From Hafnia psychrotolerans (lineage in GTDB: Bacteria > Pseudomonadota > Gammaproteobacteria > Enterobacterales > Enterobacteriaceae), in NCBI RefSeq assembly GCF_014639435.1, contig NZ_BMFZ01000003.1, forward strand, positions 450,119-514,118: a DNA stretch of 64,000 nt, read 5' to 3'. A program made the translations under genes and the position numbers. Of this stretch, positions 44,993 to 52,382 are shown piece after piece. The notes under the pieces are model-generated. The model saw only the letters and a list, made by a program, of their open reading frames with translations, searched no databases and was not told the DNA's origin. The number at the start of each line of letters is the position of its first letter. Within the stretch, counting starts at the first letter, position 1.

Positions 44993-45210
44993 CTATCAGC
45001 CAGTGCCTTAATGGTGCGCCCATGTCGCCCCATAATTTCGGCAAACTCTGTATCAAGCTTTGCCTCTTGCCATGCATTGAAATCATCACGACTGATAAGT
45101 ACAGCGGCTGACCCATCGCGACGGGTTATTTCTACCGGTTCGCCAGCGGTAGCGGTCTCCATTACTTCGGCAATATTCTGCCGCGCCTGAGATGTGGTGT
45201 AAGTTCGCAT
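44989..45210 (-). CDS. phd: Phd/YefM-type antitoxin
   Basis: This 73-aa antitoxin has the Phd N-terminal DNA-binding fold (YTTSQARQNIAEVME, EPVEITRRDGSAAVLIS) and an acidic/helical C-terminus that blocks Doc. The ATG at 45210 follows AAAGGAGGG. Like other Phd proteins it should repress its own promoter, where three regularly spaced repeats are visible. Confidence 0.92.
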   Translation of the reverse strand: MRTYTTSQARQNIAEVMETATAGEPVEITRRDGSAAVLISRDDFNAWQEAKLDTEFAEIMGRHGRTIKALADR

Positions 45211-45222
45211 ATGCCCTCCTTT

Positions 45223-45257
45223 AATGTACAAATTTAACGTACAACACATACGTACAA
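45223..45257. promoter_or_regulatory. phd-doc operator repeats
   Basis: AATGTACAA (45223), AACGTACAA (45236) and TACGTACAA (45249) are exactly 13 bp apart, just upstream of phd, each with a GTAC core. On the minus strand a -35-like TTGATT lies beyond them. Confidence 0.7.
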
Positions 45258-45276
45258 CAATCAAGTTTAATCACCG

Positions 45277-45966
45277 CTACTGGCCCGCATCCACCTCGTT
45301 GAGCGCCGCCATAATCGCCAAGCGCTCAGCAGAGGGTAACGCCGCATACTTTGCCCGCCAGCGCTCCACTTTGCGCTTAATGCGGCTGCGATCATTGTAA
45401 TCTTTGCCAGCAAACGCATGAGAATATGCCCGCCCTTCGCCGTAGTTCATCCAGATTTTTTCTGTTCTTACCCCGCCGCGCGTCATAGCCTGGAATTCCA
45501 GGCTGCGCCAGCCTGCTAATGTTTCGTCATAAAGCTGTGACGGGTAGCCAGACAGGATCACGCTGACGTTTTCCGGCAGGCTCATGAGGGAGGCTAACAG
45601 ACGCTCATGATCGGCAACGGTATATTCATGGCGGTAGCGGGCGCGGCTGGTGCGCGTCTCCGGCATATAAGGCGGATCGACATACAGAAGCACCTGGCTA
45701 TAAACGGGAAGACTGGAAAAGTCGAAACGGTTAAGGCAATCAACCGCATCACCATTAACCAGCTCGCAAAAAGGCGGGGCTACTTTCGCGAATCTCGCCA
45801 ATGTTTCCGAATCTATATCAATGCCAATATTATGCCGGGCGGGCGGTTTACGCAGCATGATGGCCCCACCGCCTAAGTGAGTTTCAATGTATGTATCATG
45901 CGGCGGCATCTCGGCAATAATTTTTTGATAAACCCCACTGCCGCCTTTACTCCCTAAATAACTCAT
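45277..45966 (-). CDS. D12-class N6-adenine DNA methyltransferase
   Basis: This 229-aa protein has THLGGGAIMLRKP (a variant SAM-binding FxGxG-type motif), IGIDID and the catalytic VDPPYMP. It fits the Dam/D12 class. The ATG at 45966 follows GAGGT. It lies between gpA and phd-doc with the same orientation, no cognate endonuclease next to it, and its own hairpin repeat upstream. Protection from host restriction is the likely role (inference). This is the second adenine methylase in the prophage. Confidence 0.85.
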   Translation of the reverse strand: MSYLGSKGGSGVYQKIIAEMPPHDTYIETHLGGGAIMLRKPPARHNIGIDIDSETLARFAKVAPPFCELVNGDAVDCLNRFDFSSLPVYSQVLLYVDPPYMPETRTSRARYRHEYTVADHERLLASLMSLPENVSVILSGYPSQLYDETLAGWRSLEFQAMTRGGVRTEKIWMNYGEGRAYSHAFAGKDYNDRSRIKRKVERWRAKYAALPSAERLAIMAALNEVDAGQ

Positions 45967-45987
45967 CTGTAAAACCTCATATTGCAG

Positions 45988-46060
45988 CTGCAGCACTGTC
46001 AAAAGTGACGGTGCTCGATACGTATGGCCAGCATTGCCAAATCTGACAGTGCGGCACCTA
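45988..46060. repeat. Hairpin repeat after gpA
   Basis: AGCACTGTCA/TGACGGTGCT stem (45992-46001, 46006-46015) plus the adjacent TGGCCAGCA...CTGACAGTGCGGCACC module. It is the third member of the family and sits at the end of the early/replication operon. Confidence 0.68.
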
Positions 46061-48580
46061 TGTCTGTGCGGTACCGCCCTTCAAGTTGTTAAACCGTTGC
46101 AATAAGTTTCGCGCGCGCGTCCCGTAATCCGGTTTGCTCTGCCGGACGTTCCCGCAGTGATCAACCCGGTAGAACTTCCCGCCGATATCTACAACATGCC
46201 CAGCAGCCAACCGCCGCAGGACGTGCGGAGGCAACTCCCAACCAATTGAGTGGGCGTATTTACTGAGATTTGAAACGAGTTCGTCCGCTGCCTGGCTAAA
46301 TGCCTGCTCTCCTTTGGTTTTTTCGCGCGGAGTTGTGGACGATATTTGATAATTCCGCCCTTCTGGCGGGTGATTTCTCAGCCTCCGAAGTAGTGCGCGC
46401 CGCGCTTTGTCGTCCATCCGGTCAAAATCGGGGATTTCTGGCGGTAATGTGCTGTCAATTTCATCAACGGGGTGAGCGTTAACAGCCTCATTTCTGGCTG
46501 TTTTTTGCTCTCCCGTAGAGTTATTGACAGAACTCCAAGGGACGGCGGGGCCGTCCTGAAATGCAGAAGCCTCCACGGCTGACACGCTGCGCGCGTCGCC
46601 TTTGGTAGCCTGTTTAGTGCGTATCTTCCACTTGATCAGACGGGTGCAGATGCGGGAAACCTCTCCCAAAAGCGGAGAGAACACACCAAAAATCTTTTCC
46701 GGGTTTTCGCCGTAGTCGTTTTGTTCTTCGGCTTCTTCGTAGGCAATCCTCACCGTGTACCGATCGCGCGGTATCAATACGCCGCCCTGTTTGGTGATAT
46801 AGCTGGCGAAGCAGCCCACATCAGCAGCAGCTAGCACGGCGTCCATGGCCTGATCCGCAAGCATCTGAGCACCACGCTTGAATGTACCGGCTTCTTTCTG
46901 GATGTTTTCAAGCTGATTATTGAGTTTTCGCAGCTCACGCCACACCGTCACAGGTGGCTGACCGAATGGCTGGAACTGGCGAATGCGGTGCTGAGAAGCC
47001 CACGCCATCGCGTATTTTGCTGTTTCCTTTAAAGGTTTGCCCGTTTCGTCATCCACTTCACCGGCCAACGCATAACCATCAATATTTTTACTGATGTACT
47101 TCGCTACATAGGCGGTAGCACTACCTTTTGCCGGGTCCATTTTCTTGGCTTTAAAACGTGCGCCGGTATTCCGCCCCAGCTCTGCGCGGTCTTCTTTGGT
47201 GAAATAATCTCTTAGGATCTCAATAGTCTCTTTGACCTCATCAGGCGGCATGAATAACAGTGCATGCCAGTGCGGCGTTGCATCGTGATGAGGCTCCGCA
47301 ACCCGGAAACCATAAGGGCGAAGACCACGGCGCTTTAATGCAGATGTAGCGCGGCCCCAGACTTTGCATAAATAGCGCTGAGCCTGGCGCGGTGAAGCGT
47401 GTGACCATTTGGGGTTCTGGTGTCCGCTGTGGATGTTGCTGTGGTAGCGGGATGGGCAGGTGATGGTAAGAAATACCCCTTCATCACCGCGATCTATAGC
47501 GACAAACTCCACGCCTTCCATGCGGGCCATCAATTCATGACGCCGTATCGCCGGATTGCTTACGCTGGCATTCACCATATTTTCCAGTGATGCCACGTTG
47601 CCATCTTCGTCAACCAGTTCATGTGCTTTGAAAAACTCGCGATTCTTGCGACGCTGCTCCTGCCATTGGCTCAGGGCGTCAAAGCTCACGTAAGGCATTC
47701 TTTTTTTGTGGATCACGCCGATGGCACGGAATTGGTTTTCACGCCACTCACAGCGCATACGCCACAGCTTACGGCCCCACCAATCCGGTGAGGTAATGCG
47801 CAGAATAGAAGAGAAAACACTGAACCGGTCGAGCGTGCAACGCCATAGAGGCGGGGTTACACGCAACCCAAAAACTTCATTTCCCAGATGGCGGTATAAC
47901 CAGAAAAGATCATCATCTTTCATCTCTGCTGGTGTGGTTTTTAAGGCGTTGCACTCAGTTTCAAACATTTCGGCCACGCTGCTGGCGATCTGATTCGCGG
48001 CGGTTAGCACTTCACGTTTGCTGTATTCCGCTAAATGCGTCCAACGTGTACGCCAGTACACCACCAGTTCTGATGAACTAGCATCACGTGCAGTTTGGTG
48101 CGCACGCACGGCCTCCAGACGCAGCAATGCCTTTTTCACGGTACCCATGAAAAAGGCGTTGATGTGTCTTTCTTCGCGGTTTTGTCTCAACCAATGAATT
48201 TTTTGTCGATAAGCCTCACGAATAAAAAACTGCTGCTCAGACAGGCGTTCCTCGACGCCAGCAGGACTCTCGGCCCACTGCCGGGCATGATCAAAATACT
48301 GTTCGCGGATGGCTGATGCGTAGTCTCGACGGAGTAACAAACTGGTGTTGTCAGGTTCGCGAAAATCTAAAGTTCGTACTTTCTCGGCAAAGCTGACGTT
48401 ATCGCTGGGTTTCCATATTCCTGAGCGTTTAATCAGGCGAGTGATGTGATTTTCAACCAGCGGATGTGCTGGCATTTCATCCGCTGTAATTTCGTCAGAG
48501 GCAGGCGCGTCATAATAGGCGGAAATTGCCGGACGCGGCGCATTCCACCAATAAGCGTATTCGGTTAGATCAGGAGTCAC
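46058..48580 (-). CDS. A: Replication initiator gpA (HUH endonuclease)
   Basis: This 840-aa P2 gpA homologue (761 aa in P2) initiates rolling-circle replication by nicking at ori, which in P2 lies within the A gene itself. The HUH motif appears as PHWHALLF, and the paired active-site tyrosines as YVAKYISKNIDG (Tyr-x3-Tyr), as in P2 (Y450/Y454). It overlaps the Dam gene by 4 bp. The C-terminus is followed by the hairpin repeat. Confidence 0.94.
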   Translation of the reverse strand: MTPDLTEYAYWWNAPRPAISAYYDAPASDEITADEMPAHPLVENHITRLIKRSGIWKPSDNVSFAEKVRTLDFREPDNTSLLLRRDYASAIREQYFDHARQWAESPAGVEERLSEQQFFIREAYRQKIHWLRQNREERHINAFFMGTVKKALLRLEAVRAHQTARDASSSELVVYWRTRWTHLAEYSKREVLTAANQIASSVAEMFETECNALKTTPAEMKDDDLFWLYRHLGNEVFGLRVTPPLWRCTLDRFSVFSSILRITSPDWWGRKLWRMRCEWRENQFRAIGVIHKKRMPYVSFDALSQWQEQRRKNREFFKAHELVDEDGNVASLENMVNASVSNPAIRRHELMARMEGVEFVAIDRGDEGVFLTITCPSRYHSNIHSGHQNPKWSHASPRQAQRYLCKVWGRATSALKRRGLRPYGFRVAEPHHDATPHWHALLFMPPDEVKETIEILRDYFTKEDRAELGRNTGARFKAKKMDPAKGSATAYVAKYISKNIDGYALAGEVDDETGKPLKETAKYAMAWASQHRIRQFQPFGQPPVTVWRELRKLNNQLENIQKEAGTFKRGAQMLADQAMDAVLAAADVGCFASYITKQGGVLIPRDRYTVRIAYEEAEEQNDYGENPEKIFGVFSPLLGEVSRICTRLIKWKIRTKQATKGDARSVSAVEASAFQDGPAVPWSSVNNSTGEQKTARNEAVNAHPVDEIDSTLPPEIPDFDRMDDKARRALLRRLRNHPPEGRNYQISSTTPREKTKGEQAFSQAADELVSNLSKYAHSIGWELPPHVLRRLAAGHVVDIGGKFYRVDHCGNVRQSKPDYGTRARNLLQRFNNLKGGTAQT

Positions 48581-49497
48581 TCGCAGACACCGCCTTCAAC
48601 CATTTCGTTATAAGTCATACCTCCCATAACCGGCCCGCAGTCCGGGCAGCAACCACCACCGGCGCGATCACAGCCAGAACAAACCTTGAGTACGCCGATC
48701 ACTTCTTTGGCTTTGTGGCGGTTCCCCGCATCAGTGCTTACGGAGCGCTGAACGTTGATTTCATGGAAATTGAACGGGCGGTATATTTCGCGGGTGGCGG
48801 CGGTGTCGCTATTTGAGATCACTACCGGAACGCCATATTTACGGTTTGCTGCCAGCAGGGATTTGACCAGTTGTTGATGATGGTCAGCGGTAAAGGAATG
48901 GGTGTGATACTGGGTAAAGTTCGCCGTTTCACTTTCAGGCAGATATGGCGGATCACAGTAGATAACAGCATCAGTTCCAACCATCACAGCAACGGTATTC
49001 TGGAAAGAGCTGTGAAGGAAAATAGCCTTGGTATCGTTGGCCTTTTCAGCAAACTGCCGGATCTCTTCTTCTGGAAAATAAGGCGCTGTTTTATGTTTGC
49101 CGTAAGGTACGTTATAGCCACCCTTCTGGTTATATCTGCACACACCGTTATAGCCGTGACGGTTCAGGTAGAGAAAGAGCGCGGATTTCTCCAGCCCATC
49201 GACCTGAGAATTGAATATTTTACGGTTGTCCTGGTAGGCGCTGGCGTTGTTATCTTCTTTAAACATCACGCTAGCCAGTGCGATCAGTTCGTCGGCGCTG
49301 TCTTTTGCGTGTTGGTACAGTCGGATCAGGTCAGGGTTGATATCCGCTAAAATATACCGGCGATAATCGGTATTGAGGAACACAGCGGCACCGCCAACAA
49401 AAGGCTCAATAAGGCAATCAGCCTTTGGCAGATGTGGTAACAGATCGGGCAGAACGCGAGTTTTACCGCCTACCCACTTCACGAATGGACGGCTCAT
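48577..49497 (-). CDS. Dam-like adenine methyltransferase with Cys-rich tail
   Basis: This 306-aa protein begins FVKWVGGKTRVLPDLLPHLP, has EPFVGGAAVFL (SAM-binding) and CDPPYLPES (catalytic), all standard for Dam (GATC) methylases. After the usual end near residue 270 it continues with about 30 residues containing CSGCD...CCPDCGP, a zinc-binding-like tail not typical of Dam. It sits between a degenerate exonuclease-like gene and gpA with 4-bp overlaps at both ends, so the three are translationally coupled. Confidence 0.9.
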   Translation of the reverse strand: MSRPFVKWVGGKTRVLPDLLPHLPKADCLIEPFVGGAAVFLNTDYRRYILADINPDLIRLYQHAKDSADELIALASVMFKEDNNASAYQDNRKIFNSQVDGLEKSALFLYLNRHGYNGVCRYNQKGGYNVPYGKHKTAPYFPEEEIRQFAEKANDTKAIFLHSSFQNTVAVMVGTDAVIYCDPPYLPESETANFTQYHTHSFTADHHQQLVKSLLAANRKYGVPVVISNSDTAATREIYRPFNFHEINVQRSVSTDAGNRHKAKEVIGVLKVCSGCDRAGGGCCPDCGPVMGGMTYNEMVEGGVCE

Positions 49498-50063
49498 AAC
49501 ATCGGTTCCTTATCGGCGATCAGATGCTGGAAGATGTGGGAAACATAAATTGATTTATGCACCGCATCATCAACGGCGCAGCCGGGCTTTCCGTTGAATG
49601 CCAGATCTCGCGCGTGATCAAACCCAATAAATTTACCCAGCACGCAGACGGTTTTTACATCTAAATCGGCCTCAGGCTCCCATGGCACGGGCAAACTTGT
49701 TCGCTCATATGCAACGCGAAGGTGCGCGGCGACTTCTGCACCCCAAACCTTGGTATATTCCAACCCAACCGGAAATTGATTATCGGAAATAAACTGACTG
49801 AGTTGTGACAGAGCTTCGGAAAGGCAAGGTGATCCGGTGCCTACCAACTCAGCGCGCGATTCAGGATCAAGACGCAATAAAGTCTTAATCTCGCCGCCGC
49901 TGACCTTAGCCCCATAATTCAGAGAACTATCAATATCTACGCGCGTGTAAAATCGCTTTCCGGTGCAGCCGGTTGAAGGTTCAAAAAATACGGCGCCAAT
50001 CGCCACGATGGGTGAATTCGCCTTACGGCTTAACGTTTCCAGACTTAGCATTAAATGATTCAT
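49494..50063 (-). CDS. DEDDh exonuclease homologue, probably inactive
   Basis: This 189-aa protein matches phage 3'-5' exonucleases that begin MNHLMIDLETM and continue with IVAIGAVFFEP. Here the first motif reads MNHLMLSLETL, so the catalytic Asp is Ser. The second motif, normally with an Asp after WGNG, reads VWGAEVAAHLR. Only the final DD is kept, in AVDDAVHK. The fold is probably kept but catalysis is doubtful (inference). It is the first gene of a coupled trio with Dam and gpA. Confidence 0.8.
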   Translation of the reverse strand: MNHLMLSLETLSRKANSPIVAIGAVFFEPSTGCTGKRFYTRVDIDSSLNYGAKVSGGEIKTLLRLDPESRAELVGTGSPCLSEALSQLSQFISDNQFPVGLEYTKVWGAEVAAHLRVAYERTSLPVPWEPEADLDVKTVCVLGKFIGFDHARDLAFNGKPGCAVDDAVHKSIYVSHIFQHLIADKEPML

Positions 50064-50164
50064 ATAAATAATCCTGAATTTTGGATGAGTTAATCCGCCG
50101 CCACTTAATAAAATGGCAACAGTGAGAAAAAGTTAATTAATGAAACGTGGTGAAGCGCTAAGGA

Positions 50165-50392
50165 TTAAAGCAACTTGTTGAACAGAGAAATAAATGAAGC
50201 AAATAATCCTTTGTTTATTTTTTTCGTATAAACAAAGGGTTTACTCATTCCCTTTATGAATTGAACCTTAGTAGGCTCAGGCTTGAAGAAACGACCGTCA
50301 GGAGTTTCAATCCAGCCGTTAACATGGCGGTGGTGCGTAACTTGACAGCCTTTCTTCAACATACTGGCGAACGATGGGGCGTAGTTGCTCAT
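50165..50392 (-). CDS. Fil-like early phage protein
   Basis: This 75-aa protein begins SFASMLKKG after a short lead and has GWIETPDGRFFKPEP, resembling the filamentation (Fil/DUF2724) family of phage 186-like early operons. There, Fil blocks host division transiently. The assignment rests on pattern memory. AAGG precedes the ATG. Confidence 0.55.
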   Translation of the reverse strand: MSNYAPSFASMLKKGCQVTHHRHVNGWIETPDGRFFKPEPTKVQFIKGMSKPFVYTKKINKGLFASFISLFNKLL

Positions 50393-50405
50393 GATGAATA
50401 CCTTA

Positions 50406-50579
50406 TTACAACTGTTTGCGGGCTTGGCGCTCTACGGCCTCGCGCTTGGCTAAAAATTCAGACCGTTCCTTTAGCCTTTTATTTCTTACTCGCTCACAAC
50501 GCTGCCGTATCAAACACTGAATTAAATTTAGTATCAGGAATGCAAAAATCAAAAGACCAATAACCACCTCAACTTCCAT
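50406..50579 (-). CDS. Small membrane protein of the early operon
   Basis: This 57-aa protein has one TM helix (EVVIGLLIFAFLILNLI) and then a basic, helical cytoplasmic tail (RQRCERVRNKRLKERSEF). The ATG at 50579 has GGTGA upstream. Function unknown. Confidence 0.6.
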   Translation of the reverse strand: MEVEVVIGLLIFAFLILNLIQCLIRQRCERVRNKRLKERSEFLAKREAVERQARKQL

Positions 50580-50580
50580 G

Positions 50581-50772
50581 TTATTCACCATTAACTTTTA
50601 ACTTATCTATCGTTTGCATCGCTTCCGCTAATGCGAAGTCACGCCCAAAGTAATTACCATCGCTCAAAACGTTATAAGCTGCTTTCATTGTTGCTGAGTT
50701 GCGCGGACATTTATGAATAGTGAATCCGCGATAAACATAACTATGGCGACTTAATTGAATTAATTGGCTCAT
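50581..50772 (-). CDS. Small early phage protein
   Basis: This 63-aa protein has RHSYVYRGFTIHKC and YFGRDFALAEAMQTIDKL. It looks like a small domain family seen in P2-like early regions (possibly DUF4761), function unknown. AAGGA lies upstream of the ATG. Confidence 0.55.
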   Translation of the reverse strand: MSQLIQLSRHSYVYRGFTIHKCPRNSATMKAAYNVLSDGNYFGRDFALAEAMQTIDKLKVNGE

Positions 50773-50782
50773 TTTATCCTTA

Positions 50783-50986
50783 TCAGCTATTTGCTATAGC
50801 ATCTTTAAGCATGGCAATCATGTTTACTTCAATCTTGCCGCCCGAGAGTTCTTTAGGCCGAATAATGATCCGCCCATCTCTTACCATGCCCCGGCAGGTA
50901 TCAAAGGGGATCCCCGTTACTTTGGCGTATTCCTTAAGAGAAAGATAAGGAGCCAGCACATTCATATTGATGGTGATGCTTTCCAT
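50783..50986 (-). CDS. cox: Cox-like regulatory/excision protein
   Basis: This 67-aa protein has a winged-helix/MerR-like start (YLSLKEYAKVTGIPFDTCRGMVRDGRI) like P2 Cox (YQEFAKLIG...GAVRRMIDKGKL). Cox directs excision by the integrase and represses the lysogenic promoter. The ATG at 50986 has AGGTG upstream. It lies in the early operon, opposite to C and int, as in P2. Confidence 0.78.
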   Translation of the reverse strand: MESITINMNVLAPYLSLKEYAKVTGIPFDTCRGMVRDGRIIIRPKELSGGKIEVNMIAMLKDAIANS

Positions 50987-50999
50987 TAAAACACCTCGA

Positions 51000-51191
51000 T
51001 CATTCGGCGCTGGCTGCTTCCATTCCACGCAAGTACACCAAACGCGCCATGCTTGAGATTGAACGACATTCTTTGGCGGCCAACTCTTCCAATGATGTAC
51101 GTTCAGCGATGGTCAATCGCATCGGAATTGGGCCTGCGGTAGCCAACCCCTTAGGCAAACGTGACCTTTGAGTGTGATCTGCTTGTTTCAT
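51000..51191 (-). CDS. Small RHH-like protein, first early gene
   Basis: This 63-aa protein has PMRLTIAERTSLEELAAKECRSISSMARL, the strand-helix-helix pattern of MetJ/Arc-type DNA-binding proteins. It is the first frame transcribed opposite to repressor C, between C and cox. The start has no clear Shine-Dalgarno; translation may be leaderless or begin internally. It could be a CII- or Apl-like switch component (inference). Confidence 0.55.
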   Translation of the reverse strand: MKQADHTQRSRLPKGLATAGPIPMRLTIAERTSLEELAAKECRSISSMARLVYLRGMEAASAE

Positions 51192-51212
51192 AGTGGTATA
51201 TTGTGATCTGCT
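51173..51212. repeat. Direct repeats TGTGATCTGCT in the switch region
   Basis: Two perfect 11-bp copies (51173-51183 and 51202-51212), 29 bp apart, near the start of the first early gene. Direct-repeat operators are the known mode of P2 C binding. Confidence 0.65.
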
Positions 51213-51229
51213 ATGAGTCTGTGAAAAAC

Positions 51230-51258
51230 ATTGTGGTACGAAATTTAGTACCAGTCAA
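51230..51258 (-). promoter_or_regulatory. Candidate early promoter with embedded dyad
   Basis: On the minus strand TTGACT, a 17-bp spacer and CACAAT read as -35/-10. The spacer holds the perfect dyad TGGTAC-N8-GTACCA (51234-51253), well placed for repression by C or another switch protein. Confidence 0.55.
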
Positions 51259-51268
51259 GAGAAAAAAA

Positions 51269-51652
51269 ATGAAAATACGTATCGGAGAGCGACTTCGTGA
51301 AGAACGTGAGCGCCTAGGGTTAAGCCAAGCAGCGATAGGTGAAATTGCAGGCATCAGAAAACAGACCCAGCTCAAGTACGAAAAAGGTGACAACAGCCCT
51401 GATGCTGCTTACTTAGCAACACTTTCTAAATTTGGGCTTGATGTACTGTACGTAGTTACAGGAATTCGTTCGGCTGAAACAATGAGCGCAGATGAGCAAG
51501 AACTGATCGGGCATTATCGCGCCGCTCCTCTAGCAGTTAAAGCTGCTGCTCTTGCGGCCCTAACTGCGGGCACTTCTGCATCAGCCCCAGTAAATGTTTC
51601 AGGTCAGGGCAACCGTGCAGCCGGCAGAGATTTTAACGAGAACAAGAAATAG
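51269..51652 (+). CDS. C: Phage repressor C (XRE HTH)
   Basis: This 127-aa immunity repressor has an N-terminal XRE HTH (RLREERERLGLSQAAIGEIA, then KQTQLKYEKGDNSPD). A linker rich in Ala leads to a C-terminal GQGNRAAGRDFNEN motif that is not in P2 C. It lies divergent from the early operon and co-oriented with int, the P2 arrangement. The start at 51269 follows CAAGAG. The C-terminal motif recurs in the next gene. Confidence 0.88.
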   Translation: MKIRIGERLREERERLGLSQAAIGEIAGIRKQTQLKYEKGDNSPDAAYLATLSKFGLDVLYVVTGIRSAETMSADEQELIGHYRAAPLAVKAAALAALTAGTSASAPVNVSGQGNRAAGRDFNENKK

Positions 51653-51670
51653 AATTAACAGGGAGTAGTT

Positions 51671-52288
51671 ATGAGTAATAACGTAAGGGGTAAAGAAAAT
51701 CGGGCTGCCAGTAGAGATTTTCATGAAAACAATGTTCAGGCTGGACGTGATGTGATCAGCATATTGCTCCCTGATCTACCAAAAACCGAAATCCGCCCCC
51801 TTGTCCCGGCCCAAAGAAAACAGCTTAACAAATTGGTTAAAGAAATTGCCGAAGCTAGCAACGAAGAAGGGTTTGTTGTCTGGCAGAAAGTTCATGCTGA
51901 AGTCAGTGTCAAAAACATTGACGAAATTACCGTAGATCAATATCCCAATGCTCTTAACTATTTGCAATCCATGCTGGATCGGCTACGTGATGGCAATGAT
52001 TGCAAATCACTAATGCACCAGCTTCTAAAAAAAACATCCGAAAACAAAGTGCGCCAACGGTTGTATGAATATTGCGATATTTCATTTGGTACGCGCCATC
52101 TTGCCGATCTTGCTAAATCACAACTTCAACAAGCATTAGGCTGGCTGTGTAACGATCTTACTGAGAGTGAAAAAATCATACCGCCGCCATCATCACGCCT
52201 CGTCTGGTCAGAGTTAATTCGCTCGTACCCCACGATAATTGGGCCAATATTTATATTTGGAATAGTGATAGGGGCAGTCATCTTCTGA
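51671..52288 (+). CDS. Tail-anchored cargo protein sharing a motif with repressor C
   Basis: This 205-aa protein begins with GKENRAASRDFHENN and QAGRD, related to the repressor C-terminus. A central alpha-helical domain (about 40-110: LVPAQRKQLNKLVKEI, WQKVHAEVSVKNIDEITVDQY) resembles a domain seen in phage antirepressor-type proteins. It ends in one hydrophobic segment (about 184-204), so it should be anchored in the inner membrane with its body in the cytoplasm. It sits between C and int, where P2 has no gene. A role in immunity or superinfection exclusion is inference. Confidence 0.7.
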   Translation: MSNNVRGKENRAASRDFHENNVQAGRDVISILLPDLPKTEIRPLVPAQRKQLNKLVKEIAEASNEEGFVVWQKVHAEVSVKNIDEITVDQYPNALNYLQSMLDRLRDGNDCKSLMHQLLKKTSENKVRQRLYEYCDISFGTRHLADLAKSQLQQALGWLCNDLTESEKIIPPPSSRLVWSELIRSYPTIIGPIFIFGIVIGAVIF

Positions 52289-52382
52289 TAAATCCCTATA
52301 GATATGTTTCTGCTATTTCTTCGGATCTGGCAGAACCGTTACAACCTTACAATGAAACCCCGCTCATCATAGGAATCTTGGA

